A stretch of DNA of 64,000 nucleotides from Chrysoperla carnea (GCF_905475395.1 NC_058341.1:66843501-66907500); one strand, 5' to 3'; shown: positions 21,681-34,235, numbered from the stretch's first letter. Notes: generated by a model from the letters alone, not told the origin. Numbers and translations: made by a program.

Positions 21681-23235
21681 ATAAGAACACCATGAACTAG
21701 TAAACGCCAAATATTATTAATAATTAAAAATAATTATATATCAAAAAATTGCCCCTGAAATGCTAACAATAGGGAATATTTATGAAATTTAAATTTGGCT
21801 CAAATTGTTTTTTCCGTAACTTTATTGGCTGGACATTTCAACTAAACCATTATTACCTAAAATTAATTAGTAAAAGTGCAAATTTAGTGAGAGAAATTCC
21901 AAATTTCTAAAACGGAAATTCAAATTTTAAATCGGACATAACGTCATAGTATTGGCTTTGTCAAATTCGTTGGCATACTGTATGGTATTATATATTTATA
22001 TTTTGTATGGTATTACATTGAGTTATATTATTCTACGATTTTTCATTAGAAAACTTAATAATAACGTGTGTCAATTCTGTGTTGTAAATTAATTTTTTTT
22101 AAGTGTAAATTATACATTGAACTGTCACCAATTGACAGGTCACATATTAATACGCCATCAACAGAGAACGCCAAAAGACTGCGTTTAAAAATCTCAAAAT
22201 TATTTTGTATTTTAAATAATTTTTTTACACTTAATTACAGCATTTTTAAACAGTTTTTATATTTGTTACTATGTTATAATGGTGAAAACAATGAATTAAA
22301 AATATTTAAAAAAAATACATTAATATTCCCTATTGCTCCACTTATATAAATAATAGTTACTTAGTAATTCAATATTAAAAATATTTTAATATTGAACGTC
22401 AAATTAATTTGTTATTTAAACCCCACTAACGACATCTTGATTTTAAACTTTTTTTATACCATGTATATATGAAATATACATATTACCTATACCATGTATA
22501 TATGAAATATACATAGTATATTAAGTTTAGTCCCAAGTTTGTAACGCTTAAAAAAAATGATGCTAGGAAAAAAATTTTGTCATAGGTGTTCATAAAATCA
22601 CCTAATTAGTCCATTTCCGGTTGTCCGTCCGTCCGTCCATCTGTGGACACGATAACTCAAAAACGAAAAAAGATATCGAGCTGAAATTTTTACAGCGTAC
22701 TCAGGACGTAAAAAGTATGAGGTCAAATGAGCATCATAGGTCAATTGGGTCTTGGGTCCGTAGGACCCATCTTGTAAACCGTTAGAGATAGAACAAAATG
22801 TTCCTTATCAAAAAACAACTTTTGTTTGAAACATTTTTTCGTAAACATCACTGTTTATCCGTGAGGGCGCCAATTAGGCGGAAATTTTATAATATGTACT
22901 ATACTTGATTATCAGTTATGTATGTGTCACATGTTTGTATGTGTAATGTGATAAAGAAATCAACACTGACTATGCATGGTATTTCAACAATTAACTTGGT
23001 CAATTGTTTGTTTTACTTGTTTTTTTTTTTTAATATTAACATTTGAAGTATGTAATATGTAAATGTAAATAAAGACAATTAGGAAATATAATTTAATTAT
23101 TATGAATGACTAATTAACTATTAAATATTTAAGTGGAGTAATTGTATAATCTAAAGGAGCATTTCCGGAGCAATTTTTTGAAATATAATTGTTTTTAAAA
23201 TATGAATATTTGGCGCTAACTAGTTTATGGTGATA
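21681..23235. repeat. Inverted-repeat-bounded unit enclosing a family A copy
   Basis: 21681-21767 (CACCATGAACTAGTAAACGC ... CAAAAAATTGCCCCTGAAATG) matches the complement of 23153-23235 at roughly four bases in five. The unit of about 1.55 kb contains AT-rich non-coding DNA and the family A copy at 22455-23020, which probably inserted into it. Confidence 0.5.
22455..23020 (+). repeat. Dispersed repeat family A, copy 2
   Basis: Nearly complete. The start is partly duplicated (TATACCATGTATATATGAAA twice). It contains the GTCCGTCCGTCC tract, CAGCGTACTCAGGACGTAAA and GGTCCGTAGGACCC. It forms an inverted pair with copy 3 at 23404-23970. Confidence 0.8.
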
Positions 23236-23403
23236 AAAACTACTTAGCCCACATGCAATTACATAATCGCACTCATTTTTTTATTACCACACTCATTTTC
23301 AACCTATTCAATTAGCTTAAAAAGGAGTTACATAAGTTTTAACCAATCAGATTACATTACATTACATAATCAAATTAGACAAATTACTGTCAAAATCTAA
23401 ACT

Positions 23404-23970
23404 AATAACAAGTGAAAACAAACAATTGACTGAGTTAATTGTTGAAATACCATGCAAAGTCAGTGTTGATTTCTTTATCACATAACACATACAAACATGT
23501 GACACATACATAACTGATAATCAAGTATAGTACATATTATAAAATTTCCGCCTAATTGGCGCCCTCACGGGTAAACAGTGATGTTTACGAAAAAATGTTT
23601 CAAACAAAAGTTGTTTCATTTTTGATAAGGAACATTTTTTACATTTAAACTTTTGTACTATCTAACGGTTTACAAGATGGGTCCTACGGACCCAAGACCC
23701 AACTGACCTATGATGCTCATTTACGAACTTGACCTCACTTTTTACGTCCTGAGTACGCTGTAAAAATTTCAGCTCGATATCTTTTTTCGTTTTTGAATTA
23801 TCGTGTCCACAGACGGACGGACGGACGGACAACCGGAAATGGACTAATTAGGTGATTTTATGAACACCTATGAAAAATTTTTTTTCCTAGCACCATTATT
23901 TTTAAGCGTTACAAACTTGGGACTAAACTTATTATACTATGTATATTTCATATACCTATACATGGTATAA
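23404..23970 (-). repeat. Dispersed repeat family A, copy 3
   Basis: Full-length copy in reverse orientation, from AACAAGTGAAAACAAACAAT to CATACCTATACATGGTATAA. Together with copy 2 it gives two arms of about 570 bp around a 380-bp spacer, able to form a large hairpin. Confidence 0.8.
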
Positions 23971-25146
23971 CAAGGCAATATAGTTACTTTTTTAATATTC
24001 TAGTTTTCTCAGTAACTCATGACAAATTTAAAATTTAAAACTATCGTTTATTTTCATATTTTAGAGACGTAGATAAAGCTTACTTCTGCTATGGCCAAAC
24101 TCGTTCTCCGTCATAACTCCACACGCATACCTTAATAATTCACCTAGCCTATTTATACCTTAATAATGCGCTTAGCCTACTTGTATCGTAAATAACTATT
24201 ATTTTAATTACAAGGTGGAAGCGAAAAGAGTAAAATTTAGTTTTAAAAGAACCGACTCATCACGAACCTAGAAAGAATTATATATTTTCTAAGTTTTGAT
24301 AGGAAGTTTACTTCCACTATCCCGCTGTCATCCTTAATAGAAACCATATACAATGCAATCGATAATGTCGGGCTGAATCTATATGCTTAACTAACAAGGA
24401 GGAAAAAGGCGAAATCTCTAAATTTTGACCTATTACACCGATTTTGATAAAAATTAAGATTTGGGCTTTGCTTACCCTGTAGATCAAAAGTTATAAGGTG
24501 CCAAGTGGTGCTTTTGCCAAGGGGTTGGTAATCCCCTCTTCTAAGAGGTGTAAATTAACATTGAAAATGACAGCTTAAATCGATAGAATGATGAAATCTT
24601 AGCAAAAAAATGTCATTCAAATATATTTCAAAAAGTCAATTCTTTCTTTCAAATAACTGAAAAATTTGACGTTTTTTTGACAAAAAGTATATCCTACACT
24701 TTTTAAACTACTATATAAAAAGCTTGAAATTCTGCTCCCGCAGTTACCGTAACCCGTGGTTACCATGTACTGTGGCTAAAAACAACAAACAACAAGCAAC
24801 TAAATTCGCTGAAAAGTGGTGAAGAAAATCAAAAGTTCTTAAATTAATATTCGGACAACATGTATTAAAAATAGTAATTATATGTCTATTAGGAAAGTAT
24901 AAGAAGAGCATCTGTAAAAACTAACATGTTTGCCTATTAAAACTTATTATTTAAATTTATGATATTTTTTCGTTTAAATTATTTATCTAGCGTGTTTTTT
25001 CCCAAGCGATACATTTTTAGACCGGGATTATATTTTTCGTCAAACCAAGACATAATAAGCTTGAAAATGAGGAGTGAATCATGGAGTTTGATAAAGGAAT
25101 ATAGAAGATAAGAGTAAAACAGAAAAAACTTACTAGAGTAATAATA
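23971..25146. other. Gene-free stretch
   Basis: No recognisable coding region. The part around 24390-24560 (CACCGATTTTGATAAAAATT, GGGGTTGGTAATCCCC) has the look of another dispersed repeat but no second copy was found in the window. Confidence 0.45.
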
Positions 25147-25432
25147 TACAGGATATTTCAGCAAAACTAGCCCATGGGGTGTTATTAAAAGGAAAAGCCA
25201 CATTTACTTACAATGTCAAAGTAGCTGAAACAATATTCTTTTTGGATCCATTTAAATATAATTTTTTATTTGGTGGGACGTTATTTGATGTAATAAGAAT
25301 ATCACACGGAGAATGCAATAAGAATATCACATTAATAAGAATTAAGTATAATATCTAAGTATTTATAAAACAATAAAATAATAAATAGACCTGTAACTTA
25401 TTATTTTGATGTTTTATAAATAGATATCATAC

Positions 25433-26467
25433 CAGTGATGGATTTAGGCCTAGGCCCGTGAGGCGCGGGCCTAGGGCGGCAGAATTTGAAGGGCGGCAAA
25501 ATTTATGAAATGCCAAAATTTTACAGTCACAAAAAAGTAAAGACAATCAATTATAAAAATTGGTTCAGAATAGTTTTTATAAAAAATTTTCGATTGAAAA
25601 TATTATAATCCAATTCATTAATCTACTTCTCAATCTGTGTTGGTAAGATGTTAATTTTTGAATCGATCAATGATATTCTTTTCGAGTAATGTTCTTTACT
25701 TTCTGTTCCTTTAGTGAGATTAATCTCACGTGTATTATTTAATCATTAATTATTTAATCATTATTTAATAAGATTAGTCTCAAGTATTTTGAAATTATTT
25801 AATCCAAATGACTTCTCAATTTGTTTTTAGTGTGAAATAAAAATACCGAAGATTTGTATGTCCCATGATGCATGCTACGCATTAGAAAAAGAGTGGCCTG
25901 CAATAAGAGTGGTAGGCAATGAATGCATTCATTTACATTGTCAACTCAAAGATTCCTTGGCAAATATGGAAAATGTATTGCATTCACGGAATCTTCGAGA
26001 TGTTTATCCGAATGTGGACATTGCTCTCCGTATTTTTTTTGAGTATCCCGGCTACAAATTGTTCAGGAGAAAGATCTTTTTCTACTCTTATAAGGGTAAA
26101 AACCTATTTACGCGCAAGCATGGGCCAAGAAAGACTGAATGTACTTGCATTAGTGTCTATTGAAGCCCAACTAGTCCAAGAAATTAATTACGACGACATA
26201 ATTGGCGTTTTTGCACGGACCAAAGCCAGGAAAAAGAAATTTTCAAATTGATTAATATGAAAAGAAATATGAATTATTTATCTGTCTAAAGTTTATATAT
26301 ATATTCATCTGTCTTGTTTATCAGTAATATTTAAAAAATTATATTTCAATAAATTAAGTTACTTTAAAATAAAAAAAACTGGATCAAAATTAATGAAATT
26401 CATTCCATCGAAAAAGGCGGCGCATAGAATGGGGCCTAGGGCGGCAGCAAGCCTAAATCCGTCACTA
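25433..26467 (+). mobile_element. hAT element, decayed, with 8-bp duplication
   Basis: Ends CAGTGATGGATTTAGGC and (complement) AGTGACGGATTTAGGC, flanked by the 8-bp direct repeat TATCATAC (25425-25432 and 26468-26475). The subterminal regions contain GGCCTAGG / GGGCCTAGGGCGGCA on both sides. The interior carries a broken hAT transposase C terminus. The last base of the right terminus departs from the expected G. Confidence 0.8.
25858..26251 (+). pseudogene. hAT transposase C-terminal dimerisation domain, frameshifted
   Basis: The end of a hAT transposase: a frame beginning at 25858 holds the block NLRDVYPNVDIALRIF, then near 26035 the reading shifts to the frame that starts at 25919, which continues SIPATNCSGERSFSTL, YLRASMGQERL and INYDDIIGVFA. 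Those blocks are the conserved hAT dimerisation region (same family as zinc-finger MYM/BED-type transposases). The N-terminal BED finger and most of the RNase H-like catalytic core are missing, so it cannot be active. Confidence 0.8.
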
Positions 26468-26643
26468 TATCATACCAACAGGATTATCTTATTACATATA
26501 ATAATCTCCCACCAAATAAAAGAGAGTATATTAAAATGGATCCAGTAAGAATATTGTTCCAGCTATTTTGACCATATAAGTAAATGTGGCTCTTCCTTGT
26601 AAAAACGCCCCATGAACCATCATTGCTGAAAAACCCTGTATAA

Positions 26644-28143
26644 GATTCAAAGGATCAAATTCACCAAAACTTCTTTGTTTGTGTGGTTAAAGTCCGTTTT
26701 ATATGATACAGGCATCTAGACGATGGGTATGGTATTAGTTTTCATCATACATAATGATTCGATTAAGATAAATTCTTTAGGTGTCTGTTCTCTGTCTGTT
26801 TTATTTTATGGTATAAAGTTTTCAATGGATGTTTTGTTTTGTTATCATTTGAGTGGACGATATAAGTAGAGTAATATAGTAATTTAAAATATATTCGCGA
26901 AAATGTTATACCCTTTTATCAATTGTTTGTGTATCATGATGAATTTTAACAAAAAATATCATCAATGATTTATTTCTCTTGTTCGTTTAATAAATCACGT
27001 ATATTGGAACGTAACCCGCATTAAATAACCGCAAGAACCAACGTAATTACACTCGTTTAATAATGCACCTGTACAAAAACGTTTGCTTTAAAATATTTAA
27101 AAGTTTATGTGATGAACTAATAAATATGTCCTGTGTAATAACTATTTCTAAAAAATTTTTCGTTAATAGTTAGAGATCTTAAAAAATGATATTTTGGGGA
27201 GAAAATCGATTTTGGTTTTACGACTACGATTTTTTTCACAGCGTTCTATTGTCTAGCTATAGATTCCGTTCCATTATAGCTTACTGATTCAAGAGTATGT
27301 CTCACATATTTTTTGTTCATTCTGAATTCCTGGTACGTTAATTTTTGTTCGCAAATCCACCAAAAAATCGTCAAACTCCACTGGTATAATCCATAGGAAC
27401 TCGATTATATAGGGTGGACCATTTTAATTTATTTCAGCTCGTTTTGAAATGAGCCAATAAAAAAATAAATTAAACACAAGTTGCAGAGTTATTGAAAGAA
27501 AAAGAATTTCTCAAGACCACCAAACTTTTTGTGAACTTTTCACAACAAATTATTTAGTTGGTTTGAACAATTCTTTTATCGACCTCAATTTATATCTATA
27601 ATTTGGTATCATTTGTGAAATGTTTGTAAAATAAAAAGAAAGTTTCAAACCCACTAAATAATTTGTTGTGAAATGTTTGGTGGTCTTGAGAAATTATTTT
27701 CTTCAAATTTGCATATTTATTTTTAATTTTTTTAATTTTGTGAAAACTGTTTGTAATGTGTTATATGAATAAATCTAGCTACTGACAATGATTGCGTTGC
27801 AATTGAAATATCGATATTTGTCGACATGTAAGTCTGTTGTATGTTCTTTAATTGTATATTTTAAATATAATTTCTTAATATACAATTTTATTTCGAGTAT
27901 CGTGGTATTTATTCAACAAAAGTAAACAAAAATAATACAAAACTTCATGAATGTAGACGAATAATCAAAATACAATTTTTCGATATCTACCTTGGTTTTT
28001 GAAATATCGAAAGCTAAATAATTAAACCAAATTTTAAATTTTCGATTTTTTGAAAATTACTCCAAATATCGAAAAATGGTATTCTTACTTTTCGTTTTAT
28101 ATTGTCAAGTTATACAACATAATTCACCATCATAGTTGAATAA

Positions 28144-28145
<2 letters not shown>
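26644..28145. other. Gene-free AT-rich stretch with one hairpin
   Basis: No protein-like frame. 27503-27570 and 27634-27696 form an inverted repeat (CTCAAGACCACCAAAC / GTTTGGTGGTCTTGAG; CACAACAAATTATTTAG / CTAAATAATTTGTTGTG), a small hairpin element of about 190 bp. Confidence 0.5.

Positions 28146-28147
<2 letters not shown>

Positions 28148-28230
<83 letters not shown>
28148..28230. repeat. (AT)n microsatellite
   Basis: Uninterrupted AT dinucleotide run of about 80 bp. Confidence 0.9.
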
Positions 28231-28241
<11 letters not shown>

Positions 28242-28470
28242 GTCCCCACTGCTGTGCTCATACATCCGTAATTAGTCGGGAACAATGGTTTTTTTTATTT
28301 TCAATAATTTGCTAAGGTTTTAACTTTAATTTAAATAGTTTTTTTTTTTCACTTACTAGTTTTGGAGAAATATATTAAAATATATCACTCTTCTACTGTT
28401 TTCCCATAAGACCAATGATAAATATGCCTACTTTTGAAATCATTTATTTATTTAAATAATCGGACAACCC

Positions 28471-28762
28471 CAGTGCTGGATTACCTATTAGGCCGTACTA
28501 GGCCATGGGCCCCCGACGGGCAGGGGCCCCCACGAAAATCTGATATGATTATTTTTGAACAAAAATTTTCAATTTCAAGTTATTTTTAGTTATTTTTAAA
28601 TTATTTTGTTCATTTTATTTTGTTTATAACCGTGGAATGATATGAATGGGCTGTACGAATGCTGTGAATACACAAATAACGATTAATTTTACAATTATTC
28701 AAAAAAGGGGGGCCCCAAAATTTTATTGGCCTAGGGCCCCCAATGGGCTTAAACCGGCACTG
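28471..28762. mobile_element. hAT MITE, 292 bp, with 8-bp duplication
   Basis: Starts CAGTGCTGG and ends CCGGCACTG. It is flanked by GACAACCC at 28463-28470 and 28763-28770. Subterminal G/C-rich blocks (GGGCCCCCGACGGGCAGGGG; GGCCTAGGGCCCCC) resemble those of the larger hAT copy at 25433. No coding capacity. Confidence 0.8.
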
Positions 28763-28770
28763 GACAACCC

Positions 28771-31068
28771 CCTTTAAAATTTTCTAAATTCATTACACTT
28801 AGTTCAACTTCACATTAAAAAAAATCAAGCATTTATTCAATATTGCCCTGGCGCTCATATGTACATCCTTCAAAACTTAATTCGAATTGAAAAATACGAT
28901 CAAATATCAAATATTATCTATCTAACATGATAGAACAGATTTTGTTATTTTTACTAAATTTTCTTTTTGCTAGCATTTTAATCAAGGATGCACTAATAAA
29001 TTCTGTGTAGTATCAATCTGTCGTTTAAACATCCGGATTTTTTCCAGTTAGGTGTGTAAAATTAGTTATTTGACCGAATTTTTCAATTGCGATTAATAAA
29101 TATTATCGAAAGTCTAAAAAATTACTTTAAATACTCTACTCTTGGCCAAAATTTACATTTTTGACAATTCTGTTATACGAATGCAAAAAATTGATATCTG
29201 ATTATTTTATAGTACTTTCTAAGGCGAGAACTTTTATTCACGAATTAAGACACTTCTAACGATACCTAATTTGTCAAATTATGATAAGCAGTTAAACTTA
29301 CTCAGATGGTGTGTGTATATAGAAAAAAAAATTATGCGTTTCAAAAATATCTTTCGGCGAAAAAAAACAACTGATCTTGAAAGGTCGTTGTACGCCGGAT
29401 TTACAATTAACACAAACTAAAGATAAAGCCAGTCGTAAATTCAACACAAAACGATCTGATTCATAGTATTGGCTGACAAGTTGCAGCAATCGGTTGTTCC
29501 CTTGTCTACTATTTGACAAAAATAAAACCATCTCGAACGATACCGCTTACAACAATGTTCATAATTTTTCTACGACCGCAAAAAAACAGGATCAATCTGA
29601 ACACTTAGAAGTTTCCCTTGAGTATCACACCTTTGGGAAAAATCCTTATACTCACACCACCATCTTTTAACTGCTATTATTTAATTTTAGTCTTTAAAGG
29701 TCAGCCAATCTATGGATATTTGTGATTACAAATACCTGCATCATTATTTACTCACCATGACGATGAACCAAATTCAACATGCCGTATTTTTAATTATATT
29801 TTAGCTTTTAAAAATTTCTGTCTTCAATATCTGAAAACTCTGACATCAATTCTCTAAATACGTATATAAGAGGCTAGCTACGTATACATTTATTTACGTC
29901 AGAGCAGTAGGTTTGTATTACGTAAATTGGAATATAAAGTGCTATAAATTGTAAAATACATGATATGTTATAAACTATTTTCCATTAAGAACGTTACAGA
30001 TTTAAACTTAAACAAATTGTGTATAAGAACTTTATAAACACTTTTTATTTTTCTTTGCACGACTATTTGACAATAATTTGTGTCAAATATGATACCAGCA
30101 ACATGATATAATTCGCTGGACAGGGCGATGTTATTAATATTGAGAAAATAGCCATTCAACATTACATAATTGTTTTTATTTTTATTTGGGTCATTTTGAT
30201 GTTTAAAAAAAGTAAATCATAAATTTCCAAATTGTAATCAGGAAATGAAAATTTCTCATACTACTATAAAATTAAATATGAAAATGTATATGAAAACATT
30301 TAAAATAAAAAAAAAGTATTTGTAAATCAAAAACAAGAAAATTTTATAAAAGATTCAAAATTTGTATGAGAAATAATTCATATAACAAAACAAACGACAA
30401 AGAGACTCGGAGAGCAAATATGGATGGCACAGCACATTTAAAAGTATAATGAAGTAAGCATCTTTAGTTTTTTATTCAATGAAAAAATCAGCTGAGTGTT
30501 TAAAGAATGGTATACCAATTAGACCAATATAATTAAAACTGAGTAAATCAGTAGGCAAGCGAATCTCTAGAGAGTTGAAGGTCAGTTGATCTAATCTTCT
30601 GTGGAAGAATATTCATCATTTCATGAAAAAATTATTTAGCATTTTCACTGAAATTTTATAGTAAATATTTTTCTCTATGTGCTATTATTTTTATTTATTT
30701 TATTTTTTTAGAAAATCTTACTCAAAATCTTGTAGTAAAAAGTTATATAAACTAATTTATAGATACTTTAAATGTGTTAAAAACGAGAATAATCATTTTT
30801 TATCTCCCGAGTTAAACTACAGTGACTACTCATTCTGAGGTTTAACCATAGACAATAGTATAATATAAATATTTATTATCTATGGGTTTAACTCAAGGAG
30901 CGATACACTAGTGACATTTTTCAATTAAGTCGTTCAAGACAAGGTTCGGTTCTGATCCGGAGTTTATATGACCGATTCAATACGCTTTAATTCTACTCTG
31001 ATTCAATCCTTGCCAGAGAAATGTTTTCATCGCCATGGAAAGTATATTTATAGACAGTTGAAATGCTC
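28771..31068. other. Gene-free AT-rich stretch
   Basis: About 2.3 kb with no recognisable protein or shared repeat. A small dyad at about 30838-30898 (GGTTTAACCATAGACAATAG against its near-complement) would form a hairpin. Confidence 0.5.
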
Positions 31069-31076
31069 GCTCAGCC

Positions 31077-32092
31077 TAAGATAATATAAAATAAAGGTAT
31101 TCTAATCCTGCAATGCATGATAGGAAATGAGTCCAGCGTTTGAAATATTATCTGTCAAGTAAAGTACTTTCATGCTAACTCCCATAACTCCCATAATAAT
31201 AATAAATATTTGTATTATATTTTATAAATATATAAAGTATTCTTGATACTAAGTAAATTAGTAATGTAATTTAAGAAATAGGTTATTATAATATTTTAAT
31301 ATTATTTCAAAAATCTAAACAATTTATTTGCGAACAATCTTTGTAGAAGAACGCATATGTGCACTCCGAGAGCTAAAAACAAGATTTTGATTCTCTGGTT
31401 GCACCGTTATATCCTTAGCGATAATGTGAAGCAATAAGGATATGAATTTCTCCAAAACTTTATCGCCTATATTGTGGCATTCAGAAGAGATAAGTGAGTG
31501 TTTAACATCTTCCTGAATACTTCTTGTTAAAAAGCTCATGAACATTCTGCAGATGCGATAATGATTTTCCACAGCTAGTGAAAACTTCTTCGTCTTTTTT
31601 TAGAAGTTGATACAATGCCTCACTAAGATGTTTTAAGTGACCACGATTTATTGCATTTATGCAGTCACAGCTTGCATTTGAGGGTACTGGAGAATTAATT
31701 GCTCTTTCACAAACTTCGCAATCAAAGGACGAAACAAATACTGCCCAAATACAAAAATAAACAGTCCGTATTTTTGTATTTCTGTTAATTCACAATTATC
31801 AGGTATTTCGATGATATATTGTGTTTTATGAACTAAACAACGTAGCTCTTTACATTTTTGATGCAGAAATTCGAATATATTATTGTTGTTATTATATAGA
31901 TTCGAATATTAGAATATACGTATTTCAATCTAATAGTTAATTTTTTTAGTCGCTATAATTATTTATTAAAAAATATATTTATTATCATGGGAGTTAGTAT
32001 TGAACTACTTTAGTGTACAAATAGTATGCTTCACACACTCGTGGCGGCGCAACCGCATGAATGATTGGAATACCTGTCTTTGTATTATCTTA
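31077..32092 (-). mobile_element. P-like DNA transposon, internally deleted
   Basis: 1016 bp between perfect 8-bp duplications GCTCAGCC (31069-31076 and 32093-32100). Imperfect terminal inverted repeats start TAAGATAATA and continue AAAGGTATTCTAATC / ACAGGTATTCCAATC. Farther in, both sides share TACTAACTCCCAT-type blocks. The interior keeps part of the transposase C terminus on the minus strand. A second, right-half copy is at 34236-34736. An 8-bp duplication fits P and hAT elements; the protein points to the P/THAP type. Confidence 0.65.
31330..31860 (-). pseudogene. P/THAP-type transposase C-terminal remnant
   Basis: On the minus strand, at about 31740 downwards, one frame reads FDCEVCERAINSPV, then INAINRGHLKHLSEALYQLL and KKDEEVF. 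After a frame change near 31575 another frame continues ENHYRICRMFMSFLTRSIQ to 31324. The Cys pair followed by a 'NRGxLxxxSExxxxLLxxxExVF' pattern is what I know from the C-terminal part of P-element/THAP9-like transposases. Stops and at least one frameshift break it. The assignment is from memory of the pattern, without alignment. Confidence 0.45.
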
Positions 32093-32536
32093 GCTCAGCC
32101 TTTCTAGACGAATTATTTTAGATGAAAAAGTGTAAAATGAATAATTTTTATGTACCTCAACCTATCGGACCAGTTTTTTTTTTTAAATGTCCAGGAAAGT
32201 CTATATATCAAAACCTACATTTAACTTGTTACTGCTAAAAAGTTTGATCATTGCTATGGACCAAATAAGCCAATTATTAGAATCAATTTCTGAGGTGATT
32301 TTGAAAATTTTAAAACTTTGAAAATACGGGCCAGAAACGTATACTCGGGGGTTTTTTCGGTGTCGCTGATCACTATTCCGAAAAAATGACGTGTACATTA
32401 CAAAATTGCGGGAAAAAAACATATGCGGGGAGGTTGTCAAATGGGGGACGAAAGATGGAATATTTTCAAATATAACCAAGTGAAAAACATGTATACCTAG
32501 ACTAAATAAAAAAAAAGATATCAACTTTTAAATAGC

Positions 32537-33014
32537 CACACACACATAACTGATATTCGCATATTAAAACATACTATAAAATTTGCACCTACTTAGCGCC
32601 CTCGTGGGTAAACAATGGTGTTTACAAAAAAATATCTTAAACAAAAGTTGTTTATTGTTTTATAAGGAGCATTTTTTAAACTTTTCTTCTATCTCTAACG
32701 GTTTCCAATTGGTCCAAGACCCAATTGACCTATATAGCTCATTTACGAACTCGACTCACTTTTTACGTCCTGAGTACGCTATAAAAATTTCATCTTGATA
32801 TCTCGTTTTGTTTTTAAGTTATCGTGTTGACAGACAGATGGACAGATGGACAGATGGACAGACGGACAAACAACCGGAAATTACTAAACTGACTAATTAG
32901 GTGATTCTATGAACACCTATATCAAAATTTTTTTCGTAGCATCAATATTTTTAAGCGTTACAAACTTGAGACTAAACTTAATATAGTATGTATATTTCAT
33001 ATACACATGGTATT
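32537..33014 (-). repeat. Dispersed repeat family A, copy 4
   Basis: Reverse-orientation copy lacking its distal end. The GTCC tract has changed to a GACAGATG/GACAGATGG repeat (32832-32866). The blocks ACGTCCTGAGTACGC and CATGGTATT are kept. Confidence 0.75.
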
Positions 33015-33037
33015 AAAACTGGCCCGATAGGTTGAGG

Positions 33038-33302
33038 CAGGCGCGGATCTAAGGGGGGGGGGGGTCACATGGGTTATGACCCCCCCCCCCCCAAAACAGC
33101 CCGCATTTCAAAAAAAAGAGCTGAACAAATTAGACGAATTTTTGCATGCGAGTATTCTGATTTTGTTTTTGATTCATTGGAGAAATTCAGTTTTCTTTGT
33201 TTATTTGGTTGTTTTGTTATTTTATTGAAAAACAAAAATGACAAAAATCCTACGAACCCCCCCCCCCCCCCCCCCCGAAAAAAAATTCCAGATCCGCGCC
33301 TG
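33038..33302. mobile_element. hAT MITE with long G and C runs
   Basis: Starts CAGGCGCGGATCT and ends with its complement AGATCCGCGCCTG, flanked by GGTTGAGG at 33030-33037 and 33303-33310. It contains a G run near 33053-33064 and C runs near 33080-33092 and 33258-33276. No transposase. The homopolymer runs make its exact length uncertain in any assembly. Confidence 0.8.
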
Positions 33303-33318
33303 GGTTGAGGTACAAAAA

Positions 33319-34070
33319 AATTCTCTTTGAAATGCTAAAATGGCACGACTATTCAAAGTTAAAAAGATTTTATCTTCAGATCACTACCACTGTAATACAT
33401 ATTCTATTAATATCGATAAAAAACAAATAGTAAGTGCAAGTAAATCATGGTCATTCTAATATGTATGATATGTATGTGAACGCACAACAAACACCTGATC
33501 CCAAATATATATATTATATTAAATTGCACGTGCTCATCAAATACAAAACAGGTGAAAAGGGAAGAAAGAAGGAATACGTTTAACAGCTAACATACACTGC
33601 ACTACACTAACTTTATCACAGTCATTTAAAATATTTTCTTCAACGAACCTCTTAAAAAATTTCAATAACATAGAAAGTTTAAATAATGAATATAATAAAT
33701 AAAAAAGAATAAAGTATATAAATAAGCCGGAAATTGTGGAAAAAAGATGGAACGGCTCTCTGATTTCAAAAATTTTCGTTTGCAAGTAGACCAAGGAGAC
33801 CTCGTTTGTACGTAGACTACATAGACCTCGTAACAGTGAACAAAAATTTACAAAAATCAAATTTCACTTCGGAAATCGTTTTCCGCGGGTTTCCGGGGTT
33901 GCTTATATAAATTCGAGATCAAAAAGCAACTGAATGGGGTTTCATCCACATTAAAACCACCCATAGAAGTCAATAATAATAGTCAAGGACATTCAATTGC
34001 TTTTTAACCTTAAATTTATTATTAACGAATTCGAAAACTCCCGAGCGACCATTTCTGAGGTGCAATTCAC
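33319..34070. other. Gene-free stretch
   Basis: No domain-bearing frame. Includes the AT run near 33507. Confidence 0.5.
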
Positions 34071-34071
34071 A

Positions 34072-34235
34072 AGTATACTATGTATGTCCCAAGTTTGTAG
34101 CCCTTAAAAATAGTGATGCTACGAGCAAAATTTTGGTGTAGGTGTCTATCCGTCTGTGTACATGATAACTCAAAAACGAAAAAAAAAGTCTGGTCGAGTT
34201 TGTATATGAGCATCATAGGTCAATTGCGTCTTGGA
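34072..34235 (+). repeat. Family A fragment
   Basis: Keeps GTCCCAAGTTTGTAGCCCTT, CTGTGTACATGATAACTC and CATCATAGGTCAATTG. Internally deleted and joined directly to the P-like fragment that follows. Confidence 0.65.

Larger units (their letters stand above)
25147..26643. mobile_element. Inverted-repeat element interrupted by a hAT copy
   Basis: 25147-25300 and 26484-26643 are inverted copies (shared blocks GCCACATTTACTTA, AACAATATTCTT, TGGATCCAT, ATTTGGTGGGA). The outer ends read TATACAGG on the left and its complement on the right. Removing the hAT insertion (25433-26467 plus one target copy) leaves a hairpin-like element of about 450 bp with no coding capacity. Confidence 0.6.
32148..33318. 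repeat. Inverted-repeat unit holding a family A copy and a hAT MITE
   Basis: Outer inverted repeats TACCTCAACCTATCGG-N-CCAGTTTT (32149-32175) and AAAACTGGCCCGATAGG...TTGAGG (33016-33037, resuming after the hAT MITE at about 33311). Inside is a family A copy, and a hAT MITE has landed in the right repeat. This gives three layers of insertion. Confidence 0.55.
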
